A DNA stretch of 64,000 nt from positions 3,455,001-3,519,000 of the forward strand of contig NC_092561.1 of the NCBI RefSeq assembly GCF_037975245.1, written 5' to 3'. Positions 47,901 through 56,899 of this stretch are shown in pieces (within the stretch, counting starts at the first letter, position 1; each line of letters opens with the position of its first letter). The notes under the pieces were generated by a model. It saw only the letters and a program-made list of their open reading frames with translations. It ran no database searches and had not been told where the DNA came from. This DNA comes from Apostichopus japonicus (Eukaryota; Echinodermata; Holothuroidea; Aspidochirotida; Stichopodidae). The position numbers were made by a program, and so were the translations under genes.

Positions 47901-50900
47901 TGACTTGAGGATATTAACTCCTAAATCCATTTACCTTTTTTGAAGTCATATTTAATTATGATGATGTTGGGGTAGTTAAAGTCCAAGTCAAGGTTTATGG
48001 AAGCCTCTAGCTTTCTGGCAAGCTGATCAATATTAATTAGTAGCCAATGCTAACGTATATAAACCACCTGTCCCCCTGCAAATGGTTCAACCACCCTTCC
48101 TTCCCACAAAAAGCCAGTAGCCAAACGGAATTTCTTAGGCCCAAAATGATTTCAAGAGCGACAATTGCCAGAGAGAATAATTTAATATTACATTCTCCAT
48201 CTGGTACCTTTGAGATGGGTTGAATTTTACTTATTGTCAAATTCAGAGAAAACCATCAATTGTGTGAATTAGGGAATTGCTGCATTTTGTTTTTCAGGCC
48301 GTTTGCTCATTTTGAATGATATTTAATACTTAAGTGATTCCCTGAGCCATGAAAGTTTTATTTCAGTTACTTTAACTTTATTTCCTTCATCTACACAGGC
48401 TATGGAAAAGTTGGTAGAGAAGGGTCTTGCTATCTCCATTGGGGTTTCTAATTTCAATGTATCACAGATGGAAGAGATTGTCACTGCTGCTCAAGTTCCC
48501 TGCGTAATGAATCAGGTATAATAACCTCACACAAAGGACACAGATTTTGTGGAATTAATAAAAGAGAAGGAATTCCTCAGCAGGAGGACTTCCTTGTTTG
48601 AGAAGAAAGTTTTTATAAAGCTGTGATGGAAAATTGAAACAGGATTTGGCATTTTGCAGAAGTTCAGCTGATAAGTGGTGTGTTGAGTAATGCTTCTAGC
48701 AAAGATTGATAGTGATAAGTTACTTAGTTGGTGTTATTTTTACTGTATAAAGCTGAAAAGTAGTTGAGCTGTATGCTTCCCTGCTTGGGGAGTTTAATTG
48801 TGAGTTATAATAAAAAGCCCTCGAGGCATTAAACTTTGACAGATGCTGTATAAATAATGCTAGGTTAGAATAGAATAGATTCTACTCATTCTGTCCGTAC
48901 AAGGGATTTAAAGCACGATCTGAAAGTACAATTTATGAACAAAAAAGTTGACCAAGTCAGTGATTTAACCTTTGGTCGTAAGGTGTGATAACTACCTTGT
49001 AATTACTGACTAGTAACTTCGTGTAAAACATTGATGTTTCAATTCCATATGGGTACAAACAGAATTATTAATCCCAGTTAGAACAGCTTTTCAAGAAGAG
49101 TTTCAAGTTATTCATATTCTTGATTCTATTCAATATTAAATTCTCATCCTTAATTATGTCATTCATTAGCTTGTCTGGCTAACTGTATTCCAAATAATGA
49201 ACTTAATAGAAAATTATGAATTAACTTTGATATGTTATAAATACTAATATGACTTAGTAGTGTTAAAGTAATGAGAATAACTAGAATACTTTATTACTGG
49301 CTCGTTAACCTACATTTGATAAAAATACTGGAGGGCGCCAGATAGTTTGTTCTTTTTCATCCTTATTTTGAGTATTTAACTGATTTTACATTTGGCGAAA
49401 TTTTGAAATATGAAATCAAAACAACAGCTATTTATAATGAACAGTGTGATGAGATCTTAGACAGTTTGTATTTTATTATTTGCCAAGAATGATTTTTTTA
49501 TCCATTTTTTCTATTTTGTAATTTTACTTCTAGATTGAAATCCACCCAGCCATTGACCAATCTGACATTATTACCTATTGTAAAGCCAAAAGCATTGCCT
49601 TGACGGCATACAGTCCATTCGGCTCCCCAGACAGACCTTGGTGAGTATTCTTTGGTGAAACTGTTCTAATCCATAAAGCATGTGCTTCACTGTGGCCATG
49701 TCATTGATGTAGTACATGTTTGATAACTATCTGTGGACCTTGAGGAATAATGATCTCATTTTCCAAATCATTTTTTCTTGAATGACAACATTGTAATGTG
49801 ATGTGTTACATAACATTATGTTAAAACGTGATGTGTACATGTTATTCGGATAGACCAATCAGAAGTCTCCAACTATTGATATATATATTCAGTACACACC
49901 TAACCAACTTACAAACAAATAAATAGACAAATATTGGCGGACGACCAAAACCGCGTCCAAAACAGATGCGATTCAATCATTAAAACACGAAACATTTTTG
50001 GAAAAAAATTAAAAAACATCATAAACCCCATTACAACCCCAAACACAGGTAATTCAGACCAAGGCCTTAGAGATGACATAGGTAACCTGATTACAAAAAC
50101 TCAAGACCAAATAAAGATAATTGAATCATACTTTAAAAATATCTTCAATGGCCACCCATACGATAACAGATTCAAACAAGAAATAGACCGACCAATTATC
50201 AGAAATGCAACCAGCTTTATCCCCAACCCCTTAGGATATCTCAATGAAAACATCCCTCTACTAAAAAAAATAGATATAAACGATTGGTATAGTGCCACTT
50301 AAAAATGCAAAAATACCTCCTCCCCTGGTCTCGACAATATAAATTACCTAATGCTTAAAAAATCCCCACCAATATTCATCAACTCTCATATTATCCCTCT
50401 ATTTAACGAACTACTTAGACTGAGCTATCTCCCAACCCCACTGAAATACGCCAAAATGATTCTAATACCAAAACCAAATAAAGACCTCACCAAAATCCAA
50501 AACTACTGTCCAATCAGTCTCCTCCCAGCCTTTAGGCAAGATATTTGAAAGAATAATAGATAACCGCACCAGACTCACCTAGAACAAAATAATCACTTTT
50601 CCCCGTCTTAATCGGGTTTCGGAACACACAAATGCACAATGAACCAAACTCTTCGCCTTTCCGAAGAAATTCGCATCGGCTTAATAAAAAAACATGATAC
50701 CACTGCCCCCTTTCCTTGATGCCGAAAAGGCGTTCGACAAAACTTGGCACAACGGCATAAGAATTAAGCTACTAAACTTTAATCTACCCTCCAATTACAC
50801 CAGACTTCTTTCCTATTTCCTTAGTGATCGCAAAACAAAAATATACTACAAAAACCAACAATCAAAACCTATTCCACTTCGTGCAGGTATCCCACAGGGC

Positions 50901-53900
50901 GCTGTTCTCAGTCCCCTCCTCTACATCCTTTTTGTAAATGATCTAAACATACTCCCTCTCTCAAATTGCAACTATAGTCAGTACACTGACGACGTAGCCA
51001 TTTGGAGCACCAGTAAAAATATTCATATAACGGAATTAAATCTCAAAAAAGCAATTACATATCTCGAAAACTGGTGCTCGATGTGGAGAGTAAAAATAAA
51101 CCCCTCAAAATCTAACCTAGTCAATTTCTCCTTTATAATCTCAAAATACCATAACCATTTTTCCAAAATTAATCTTTTTAACACCTCAATCACTGCCTCT
51201 CCCAATACAACCTTCCTCGGTATCACTTTTGATAGTAAATTATCCTTTAACCTACACTGTAATAGAACTGCAGGAAGCTGCTGGTCCCACCTAATATCAA
51301 TTCAAATCCTCTCAAACTTGGTATAATTTCCCTCCGAAAACCACTATCCAAATCTACAAATCCAAAGTAAAACCAATTCTCAGTTATAGGAGCATCTCCT
51401 TGCTTACCATTTCAAATCCCAATAAACAAATTTTAAATAGAATCCACACCACAGCTTATCGACTTGCACTAAAAATCCCTTCATATATAGCTACTTCACA
51501 CTTTCTCCGCGCAGGAAACACAAAATCTTTTCTCACCCTACTTGAAGAATTTAACACCGTGCTTTTTACGTGCTAAGAAAAAACGGACACGGACCAAAGG
51601 TCAACAAAACCAAAAACAAACCCAGTCTGTAAAACAACAACTGAAACCCATCAATCTCTCACTAACACCAAATTATAGAAAAACAACCTCCAGAACAACC
51701 CATTGATTGAAGAACTCCTACTGAAATACAAAGTCGCAATAACTCACTTCCCAAATAACCAAAACCTTTCCGTATTCAAAACTGTCACTTAAAGCCTCAT
51801 TCTAATAGAAAATCCTTTTACTAAGTGGGTCTACCCCCCCCCCCCCCGACTCCAGGTGTACTTATATATAAATAACAAAACAAAAAATTCCGACAAAGAA
51901 GGAACCATTTCCGACCCAAACAATAGAAACCGCTCCGTCTCCAAAATCCTCATTACTTAGAAATTCCTCCCCTTTAGAGACCCCTCCCTAATTGGCTCTT
52001 TAGTTCCGACCTCGGGTGTATTTATGGCTGCAATACAATGTGATTACATAATAGTTCACTTACAGTACCAGCAACTTAGACAACTTTCCCAAGAAAAAAA
52101 AGAAAAAAGTGTCTATTCTATAAAAACAATGTTATTATTCCCCATAGGACCTCTCGCAGGGTCGATCAGGGGTTAAACTCCATTTTTGCCGTTGTTGTGC
52201 CTTCACTTCACACTTCACTTCAAGTACAAATTGATGGAAAGAAGCAATCCTGTTGATGAGTTATTAGGATGCTATGTTTTGAATTAACATTTTGTTAAAA
52301 GTAATTGATTATGACTTTCCTTGATTGTCATTATTTTAAAGGGCCTCAGACAAAGACCCTAATTTATTTGAAGATCCAGTCGTCAAGGAGATTGCTGAGT
52401 CTCGTGGATGTACTGCTGGTCAGGTTCTCCTGGCCTACCATCTCAATCAAGAGGTTGTTGTTGTTCCTAAAAGTGTAACACCTTCCAGAATCAAGGAAAA
52501 CTTTGAGGTTAGTTTCAACTTTTTTAATTGTAATGCCGGTTGCATTTTCTTGTACTATTTCAAAGAAAAATTTATACCTTGTATGTGATAATCTTCAATC
52601 TCATTACTGTTCAGGTATTCCCAGCAGTGACGGAAAAGGAAATGAAGAAAGTATAGGGGCTATGTAAATACTACAGTAGGTGGTTATTACACAGGACTGA
52701 ATGGGATTTTACAAACAATTTAGTGATTATTTATGAACAAATTTGTTGATAGGCTACTACACGTGTGGTTGTCTTCGTTGTATAACTTATAGATTACAGA
52801 AGCTGACCTTTAGGAGTTTATCATGTTTCAAAAGTTTGTCTTTATTAAACTAAATAACGCCTGTTCAGGAAAGAAACAGATGTGAATAGCTGTCCCAGAT
52901 CCCTAACCCAATCCCTGATCACTTCGTTCACTTCTAGTGATAAGTTGAATAAAGTATCAAAGGTTGCATGCTTGATGCTTGTAAAACTAGTCATATCTTT
53001 AGTAAACTAAACACTCTCAAACATAACTGTTCACTGGAACTAAGTTCTTCCTTTGCCCTCCTCTTTTAGCCCTGTTGAAGTATTGAACCATTGCCAAGAT
53101 ATGCTACACACCCCTTCTTAACTTGAGAAATGCTCCTCTATTCAACAGACTCTTTTTTGAATCAGAAGTCTTTTATCTTATCAATTTGATCAGTGCATTT
53201 CATTTGTTTTTATTCATCATTTTCTTTGCGCTACTTCATGTAGCAATAAATTACAAGATATGTTTACCTGCATGTATACCTCTGTCATTTACACTTCTGC
53301 AGGCCCTGAGTATTAAGTTGAAACCAGAGGAGATCACAAAACTTAAGGAACTCAATTCTACCAACTATCGAGCTTGTGCAATGAATATGTAAGTTCTTGC
53401 TCTTGTAAAGTTTATCAAGAACATTTCATTATCCTGTGTTTGAATTGCCATTTTTTGTATAAACTTTAGCAGTGAGTGCCTCATGTTGTAGCCCTTACTC
53501 ATCAAGCCTTTGACTGAAAGGAGCATATCATATATTAATCACATACCTGAATGGTACACATCTAAATTATATATTTGATATCCATCGACTAGCAAACATA
53601 GAGGAGCGAACTAGAAGACTAGTAAAACACTGCTTATTAACTGCAAAAAGCCTGTGCAGAAGAACTATATATAAACCTAACAGAGCTGCCTGACCTTTCA
53701 ATCCTAGCAGACACTTCTACAAAGTCCAACCAAGAATAAACATTTAATTTAGCTCAGTGCTAGCTCAGTGGTTAACGCCGGTGCCTTTCAATCATAAGGT
53801 CCCGAATTCAATCATAAGGTCCCCGGTTCGAGTCACTCCCAGATTAATGTATGTCGTCCAGTTACAGAGTTGTTGACAATTGACAATTCATGATCATAGA

Positions 53901-56071
53901 TGTTAAATATGAATGTAAGAGACTGACTTCAGTCAGCTTGCGGCTTTGATAAGCCAATGATGGCTTCTTTGCGAGTTCCTGTTTGCAGGAGGATCTAAGA
54001 CACATATATACATACAATTTTACCAAGTACAAATTTTGGGAGCTGGGATTGAGTCAAGATGTGTGGTAATAATGATTAAATAGAGAGGACTAAGGCTGCT
54101 GTGAAAGACATCAATGTACACTTTAGCTGCTCAAGAGTCTACAGGACAATCTAAGATTCTTACAACAATAAAGCATATCTACTCATTTAACTACATGAAA
54201 CACACATTGGAGACATGAATTAGTGTGTACACCAATTGACTATCATCCAGACTGGCCCTAGATTTCAAAATTCTAAGAATTATTAACATTTTTCGAAATG
54301 CTTCCCTTGAGTTTTGGACACTAAAGAGTGCTCAACTAGACAATTATGTGTCTCATAGAATAGACATTGCCTGATGGTAATAACAGAGTTCATCCAAGTG
54401 TGGGCACTAGAGAACATCATTAGAATATGACTGTGAAACTCACTGTTCTGCCAAACAAATATAAAAAAAGTTTTCATTATCAACAAAATTTAGAAGCAGG
54501 TTCATGAATCGCTTCACCATCAAGGACTTCTTGTTCTAGTGTTCTTCTGTGTACACCAGATGTGCTGTACTAGATACACAATGTTGTATTTGTACACCTG
54601 ACATGCTACTAAAAGTTAACACAATTGTTTTTCTTTGTGAACCTGATATGCTACTCTGATTAACACTAGTGTTCTTCCTTGTACACCTGAAATGCTGCTG
54701 AAATTTACACTAGTATTTTTCTTTTTACACTTGACTTGCTGCTGAAAATACACTAGTGTTGCATTTGTACACCTGAAATGCTACTTAAAATAATGCTAGT
54801 GTTCTTCCTTGTACACCTGACGTGCTGCTGAAATTAACACTAGTGTTATTCTTCGTACACCTGACATTCTGCTGAAATTAACATTAGTGTTGTATTTGTA
54901 CACCTGACATGCTGCTGAAGTTAACACTAGGTTATTCTTTGTTCACCTGACATGCTGCTAAAAGTAACACTAGTGTTGTATTATACACATGACATGCTAC
55001 TAAAATAACACTAGTATTGTATTGTACACCTGACATGCTACTTAAAAATTACACTAGTGTTCTTCTTTGTAAAACTTGACGTTCTGCTGAAATTAGCACT
55101 AGTGTTCTTCTGTGTACACCTGACGTGCTGCTGACATTAACACTAGTGTTCTTCTTCGTACACCTAATGTGCTGCTGAAACTAACACTAGTGTTGTATTT
55201 TTAAACCTGACATGCTGCTGAAATTAACACTAGGTTATTCTTTGTACACCTGACATGCTGCTGAAATTAACACTAGTGTTGCATTTGTACACCTCATGTG
55301 CTGCTGACATTAACAGTAGTGTTGCATTTGTACACCTGACATGCTACTTAAAATAACACTAGTGTTCTTCCTTGTACACTTTACATGCTGCTGAAATTAA
55401 CACTAGTGTTGTATTTGTAACACTGATAGAATGTTATGAATCATTAGAATTGAATAAAATTCACAGAAAAGAAATATTTGCAGTATTCAGCCAGCCTTGT
55501 AGTACCCAAATCATTTCAACTATGCTTTTATTCAGACAAGCTTTGCAGATACTGACAAACACATACAACATAACCTCCAAACTCACATAAGACCAACAAT
55601 AAACTGACGTGGACATTTTTTTACAAATTCGAAAAGAGCAAAGGAATGTTTGACTAGAACATGATAAAAAACAGTGACAGTCTTCTAGTCCTGTGGTCAA
55701 TGGTGTGTCACCCCGATGTAACCAAAAATATGTTGGTTTCTTTCAAATATCTTTTTTTTCTTTCAAATGTGATATTAAAACATTTAATATGTTGGTGTTG
55801 AAGTAGAGTGTGGTCTGTAAAGAAGAGAAGACGCATATATAGTTGATGCAAACAGTTGGTTTGATATGTAAACATATTGACGAAAGAGAGACACCATTTT
55901 AAAGGCAATTTTACAACAACAAAATTACCAAAACATTGTGGTGTTTGCAAAATAGATTTATAGTAAAGAAATAGCTGTATGTAACCATGTATAGCCAATG
56001 TGTTATTAGTTATTTTTCTCTCTTTTCTTGTCTGCAGGTTGAAGGACCATCCATACTTTCCATTCAAATAG
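32880..56071 (+). CDS. Aldo-keto reductase (AKR1-like), nine exons, 318 aa
   Basis: The coding exons join in frame to 318 residues, the normal AKR1 length, and fold as a TIM barrel. The enzyme family reduces carbonyl groups of aldehydes, ketones or sugars with NADPH in the cytosol. The catalytic tetrad is present: D48, Y53, K82 and H115 (contexts HLDCA, IYQNE, ITTK, LMHSP). The NADPH phosphate-binding stretch [15 protein letters not shown] and the [10 protein letters not shown] segment are typical. The C-terminus is [11 protein letters not shown] replaces the common HWP after the catalytic histidine. The specific substrate cannot be inferred. Introns are large and full of repeats. Confidence 0.95.
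32958..33847 (+). other. AKR intron 1
   Basis: No repeat or exon is recognised inside. Confidence 0.8.
33848..34015 (+). CDS. AKR exon 2
   Basis: 56 codons from [10 protein letters not shown] to DDIYITTK, bounded by ATATCAG and GTCAGT. It carries three catalytic residues: D48, Y53 and K82. Confidence 0.95.
34016..35110 (+). other. AKR intron 2, first part
   Basis: This is the start of a 12.2-kb intron. Nothing is recognised before the 58-bp repeat array. Confidence 0.6.
35229..36236. mobile_element. Insertion with GC-rich ends and internal 85-100 bp tandem repeats
   Basis: The insert begins with AGGCGTAGGAGGCGGGG and a C/G-rich palindrome and ends at a run of C before the 58-bp array resumes. 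Its interior repeats a unit containing AAATTCGGGCAATATGCTGA, GAATTTTTCGGGCACCTACTG and AATTTGCAATGTGTTTTTC about four to five times. One unit is split by a hAT MITE. No coding sequence is present and the superfamily is unknown. Confidence 0.65.
35596..35972. mobile_element. hAT MITE, copy 1 (377 bp)
   Basis: The ends are CAGTGGCGGAGC and GCTCCGCCACTG. The 8-bp target duplication GCACCTAC is at 35588-35595 and 35973-35980. An eight-base duplication and a CAGTGG-type terminus are hAT hallmarks. There is no coding capacity. Confidence 0.9.
37000..38635 (+). other. AKR intron 2, nothing recognised
   Basis: No exon or repeat is supported between the 58-bp array and the small 22-bp repeat. Confidence 0.45.
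38641..38711 (+). repeat. 22-bp tandem repeat, three copies
   Basis: The unit ACCCCTTCAATGTTCTA is repeated three times with small changes. Confidence 0.85.
38712..39786 (+). other. AKR intron 2, nothing recognised
   Basis: I see no gene-like or repeat structure that I can support. Confidence 0.4.
39795..40165. mobile_element. hAT MITE, copy 2 (371 bp)
   Basis: Same family as the copy at 35596. The ends are CAGTGGTAGAGC and GCTCTGCCACTG. The perfect 8-bp target duplication GCTTAAGG is at 39787-39794 and 40166-40173. It carries an extra C/G-rich stretch near its left end that copy 1 lacks. Confidence 0.92.
40309..40547 (-). mobile_element. tRNA-SINE, full-length copy
   Basis: In minus orientation it has a head with an A-box remnant and B box, the conserved body (GAGACTGACTTCGGTCAGCT), the GGAGGATCTAAAA end and an (ATAC) tail. 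It lies in AKR intron 2, opposite to the gene, 47 bases left of the 2.9-kb element. Confidence 0.88.
40774..41141. repeat. Left-arm GTGACGTACGGGACA motifs (four copies)
   Basis: The copies are at 40774-40788 (+), 40938-40952 (reverse), 41108-41122 (+) and 41127-41141 (+). The core contains the palindrome CGTACG overlapping TGACGTA, which resembles a CRE half-site. Repeated subterminal motifs in DNA transposons commonly bind the transposase, so that role is inferred. Confidence 0.85.
41622..42870 (+). repeat. Tandem array of five ~250-bp units
   Basis: The anchor TCTATAGAG recurs near 41633, 41878, 42127, 42387 and 42638, giving periods of 245 to 260 bp. Units share GGACATTATGTGGACGTTAC and TTTGTGGTCTAACAAAGCTA. 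The apparent open frames inside are incidental. Confidence 0.92.
43106..43501. repeat. Right-arm GTGACGTACGGGACA motifs (four copies)
   Basis: The reverse-orientation copies are at 43106-43120, 43122-43136, 43318-43332 and 43487-43501. They mirror the left arm, so most motifs point toward the centre of the element. Confidence 0.85.
43530..45035 (+). other. AKR intron 2, nothing recognised
   Basis: AT-rich sequence without a supported feature. Confidence 0.4.
45040..45785 (+). repeat. Purine-rich tandem repeat, six units of ~117-137 bp
   Basis: GATG(A/G)GGCAAGGAGGG recurs at about 45046, 45161, 45287, 45424, 45546 and 45680. Each unit ends with GCAGATGTGTGGAACCCAGA and a CACAACCATGTCAGT-like stretch. 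Long minus-strand open frames rich in Pro, Ser and Leu are artefacts of this composition. Confidence 0.9.
45855..46005 (+). repeat. Low-complexity A/G tract
   Basis: An almost pure purine strand (GGGTGGAGGGGGGAGGGGG and GAGAAGGAGGAG-type text). It may be the decayed end of the neighbouring purine-rich repeat. Confidence 0.7.
46205..46321 (+). CDS. AKR exon 3
   Basis: 39 codons from [10 protein letters not shown] to LMHSPCGRK, bounded by TGACAACAG and GTGAGC. It carries the catalytic H115. Confidence 0.95.
46515..46757 (-). mobile_element. tRNA-SINE, full-length copy
   Basis: A clear copy in minus orientation with GGAGTGTTAGCTCAGTGG and CCGGTTCGAGTCACTCC in the head, the conserved body and an (ATAC)n tail. 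CATTAT flanks both ends (46508-46513 and 46757-46762) and may be the target duplication. It lies in AKR intron 3. Confidence 0.9.
46763..47459 (+). other. AKR intron 3, remainder
   Basis: Nothing recognised. It ends with the acceptor TTTCCTGTTACAG. Confidence 0.7.
47460..47543 (+). CDS. AKR exon 4
   Basis: 28 codons from [10 protein letters not shown] to HYVETWK, bounded by GTTACAG and GTAATC. Confidence 0.93.
47544..48398 (+). other. AKR intron 4
   Basis: It contains a short G/A-rich run near 47725-47762. No other feature. Confidence 0.75.
48399..48515 (+). CDS. AKR exon 5
   Basis: 39 codons from [10 protein letters not shown] to PCVMNQ. They include the GVSNFN motif typical of the family. 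Confidence 0.95.
48516..49533 (+). other. AKR intron 5
   Basis: Nothing recognised. It ends with a pyrimidine-rich acceptor TTTTACTTCTAG. Confidence 0.75.
49534..49640 (+). CDS. AKR exon 6
   Basis: Encodes [20 protein letters not shown] through [10 protein letters not shown], leaving two bases (phase 2) at donor GTGAGT. Confidence 0.95.
49860..52050 (+). pseudogene. Degenerate non-LTR retrotransposon (LINE) in AKR intron 6
   Basis: Pieces of one polyprotein appear in order: an upstream linker (49934-50302), [20 protein letters not shown] (50351-50548), then [33 protein letters not shown] and QYTDDVAIW (50694-51326). These are the reverse transcriptase core motifs. The frame is broken by a TAA at 50300 and a frameshift near 50535, followed by several stops. 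The plus strand is A/C-rich, unlike its surroundings. A C homopolymer lies near 51834-51848. The endonuclease is not recognisable, so the copy is 5'-truncated. The ends are approximate. Confidence 0.85.
52342..52507 (+). CDS. AKR exon 7
   Basis: It completes W224 and encodes [20 protein letters not shown] through [11 protein letters not shown], bounded by TTTTAAAG and GTTAGT. It carries the NADPH phosphate-binding residues. Confidence 0.95.
52615..52656 (+). CDS. Candidate alternative terminal AKR exon
   Basis: An acceptor CATTACTGTTCAG at 52614 is followed in the correct phase by [13 protein letters not shown] and a stop. The text resembles the family's usual continuation after the ENF motif (VFDF-x-L-x-x-EEM-type), and exon 8 encodes the same structural segment. 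Using this exon would give a product ending near residue 292, without the C-terminal loop. It could equally be a decayed relic exon. Confidence 0.4.
   Translation, partial: VFPAVTEKEMKKV
52657..53302 (+). other. AKR intron 7, remainder
   Basis: Nothing recognised. It ends with the acceptor TTACACTTCTGCAG. Confidence 0.7.
53303..53388 (+). CDS. AKR exon 8
   Basis: 28 codons plus two bases, [20 protein letters not shown] to RACAMN, before donor GTAAGT. It replaces the usual VFDF-type text with ALSI but keeps the PEEITKL helix. Confidence 0.9.
53755..54016 (+). mobile_element. tRNA-SINE, full-length copy (sense to AKR)
   Basis: The head carries A box TAGCTCAGTGG and B box GGTTCGAGTCA. The body includes GAGACTGACTTCAGTCAGCT and GCGAGTTCCTG...GCAGGAGGATCTAA, and it ends in a short ATACATAC tail. 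A 22-bp piece of the head containing AATCATAAGGTCCC is duplicated inside this copy. It lies in AKR intron 8. Confidence 0.92.
54017..54530 (+). other. AKR intron 8, nothing recognised
   Basis: Plain sequence between the SINE and the minisatellite. Confidence 0.5.
54535..55425 (+). repeat. 44-bp minisatellite, about 20 units
   Basis: The unit reads approximately TTGTACACCTGACATGCTGC then TGAAATTAACACTAGTGTTC/GT. Copies vary by point changes and small gaps. It lies in AKR intron 8. Confidence 0.92.
55426..56037 (+). other. AKR intron 8, last part
   Basis: Nothing recognised. It ends with the strong acceptor TCTTTTCTTGTCTGCAG. Confidence 0.6.
56038..56071 (+). CDS. AKR exon 9 (last)
   Basis: One base completes the split ATG codon, followed by [10 protein letters not shown] and TAG. 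The DHPYFPF ending is characteristic of AKR1 proteins, which secures this tiny exon. Confidence 0.92.
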
Positions 56072-56863
56072 ATACCACCCTAAACCACTGCCACATTATT
56101 ATCCCTAAAGCTGCATATGGTGTAAATAATTCAAACTCAAGCTGCACTTTAATAGTATTTTGTTGCCGTAGTTCGGTTGCAGTTTGTTAATAGGCCTTAC
56201 AGGACTGATAAGGTAACTTGCAAGATTTAGAAGATTGTGTGAAATGAATTTATTATTTCTAACCTGTGAAACACAACTGTCAAAATGCCCTCTTTTTGGA
56301 ATACTCTGACATTTCTTTACAAATGAGAGATTCATTTGTATTCTGGAAAAATGTCACCAGCATATTTCTCAAGTTAAACATGCAACAATCTGCTGACAAT
56401 TTGGCCGTTGCCATCTCCAAAACATGAAAGAGTGTTACATTGGACCTTGAGATGTCTCATGAGGCAATGAGGGTGGTCATAGAAAGTGTTTCTTGACATT
56501 TGAATGCCGGTGACCCTTATTATTGACTTTGTAGCATATTTGGAAGCAAAACTGATGCCTTTTATAAACACTCTCATAGATTTGACTCCAAGCACTATAT
56601 GTAGTTTTACAGGACTTCTACTGAACTGAAATTAGCTTGACGGATTTTACATGCTTGAAAAAGATCAGCTATTTCATACCATCATTCAAGTTCATTCAGA
56701 TGCAATAATCAGTCCAACAGACACACCTAACTATTTAATTGTAATTTCTAACAATGTGTAATTTCTATTAATGAATACTGCCCTCTATTGAAGAGGTTCC
56801 GTTTTTATGCCCTTTAAATGAACCCATTCTTTCTAAAGTCAGTTTGTGGTGACCATTGAAATG

Positions 56864-56869
56864 AATAAA
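56864..56869 (+). terminator. Candidate polyadenylation signal of the AKR gene
   Basis: AATAAA about 790 bases after the stop codon on the same strand. The long 3' untranslated region between them shows no other feature. Confidence 0.4.
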
Positions 56870-56899
56870 TAATATCTATATAATACAGTATTTCATATG

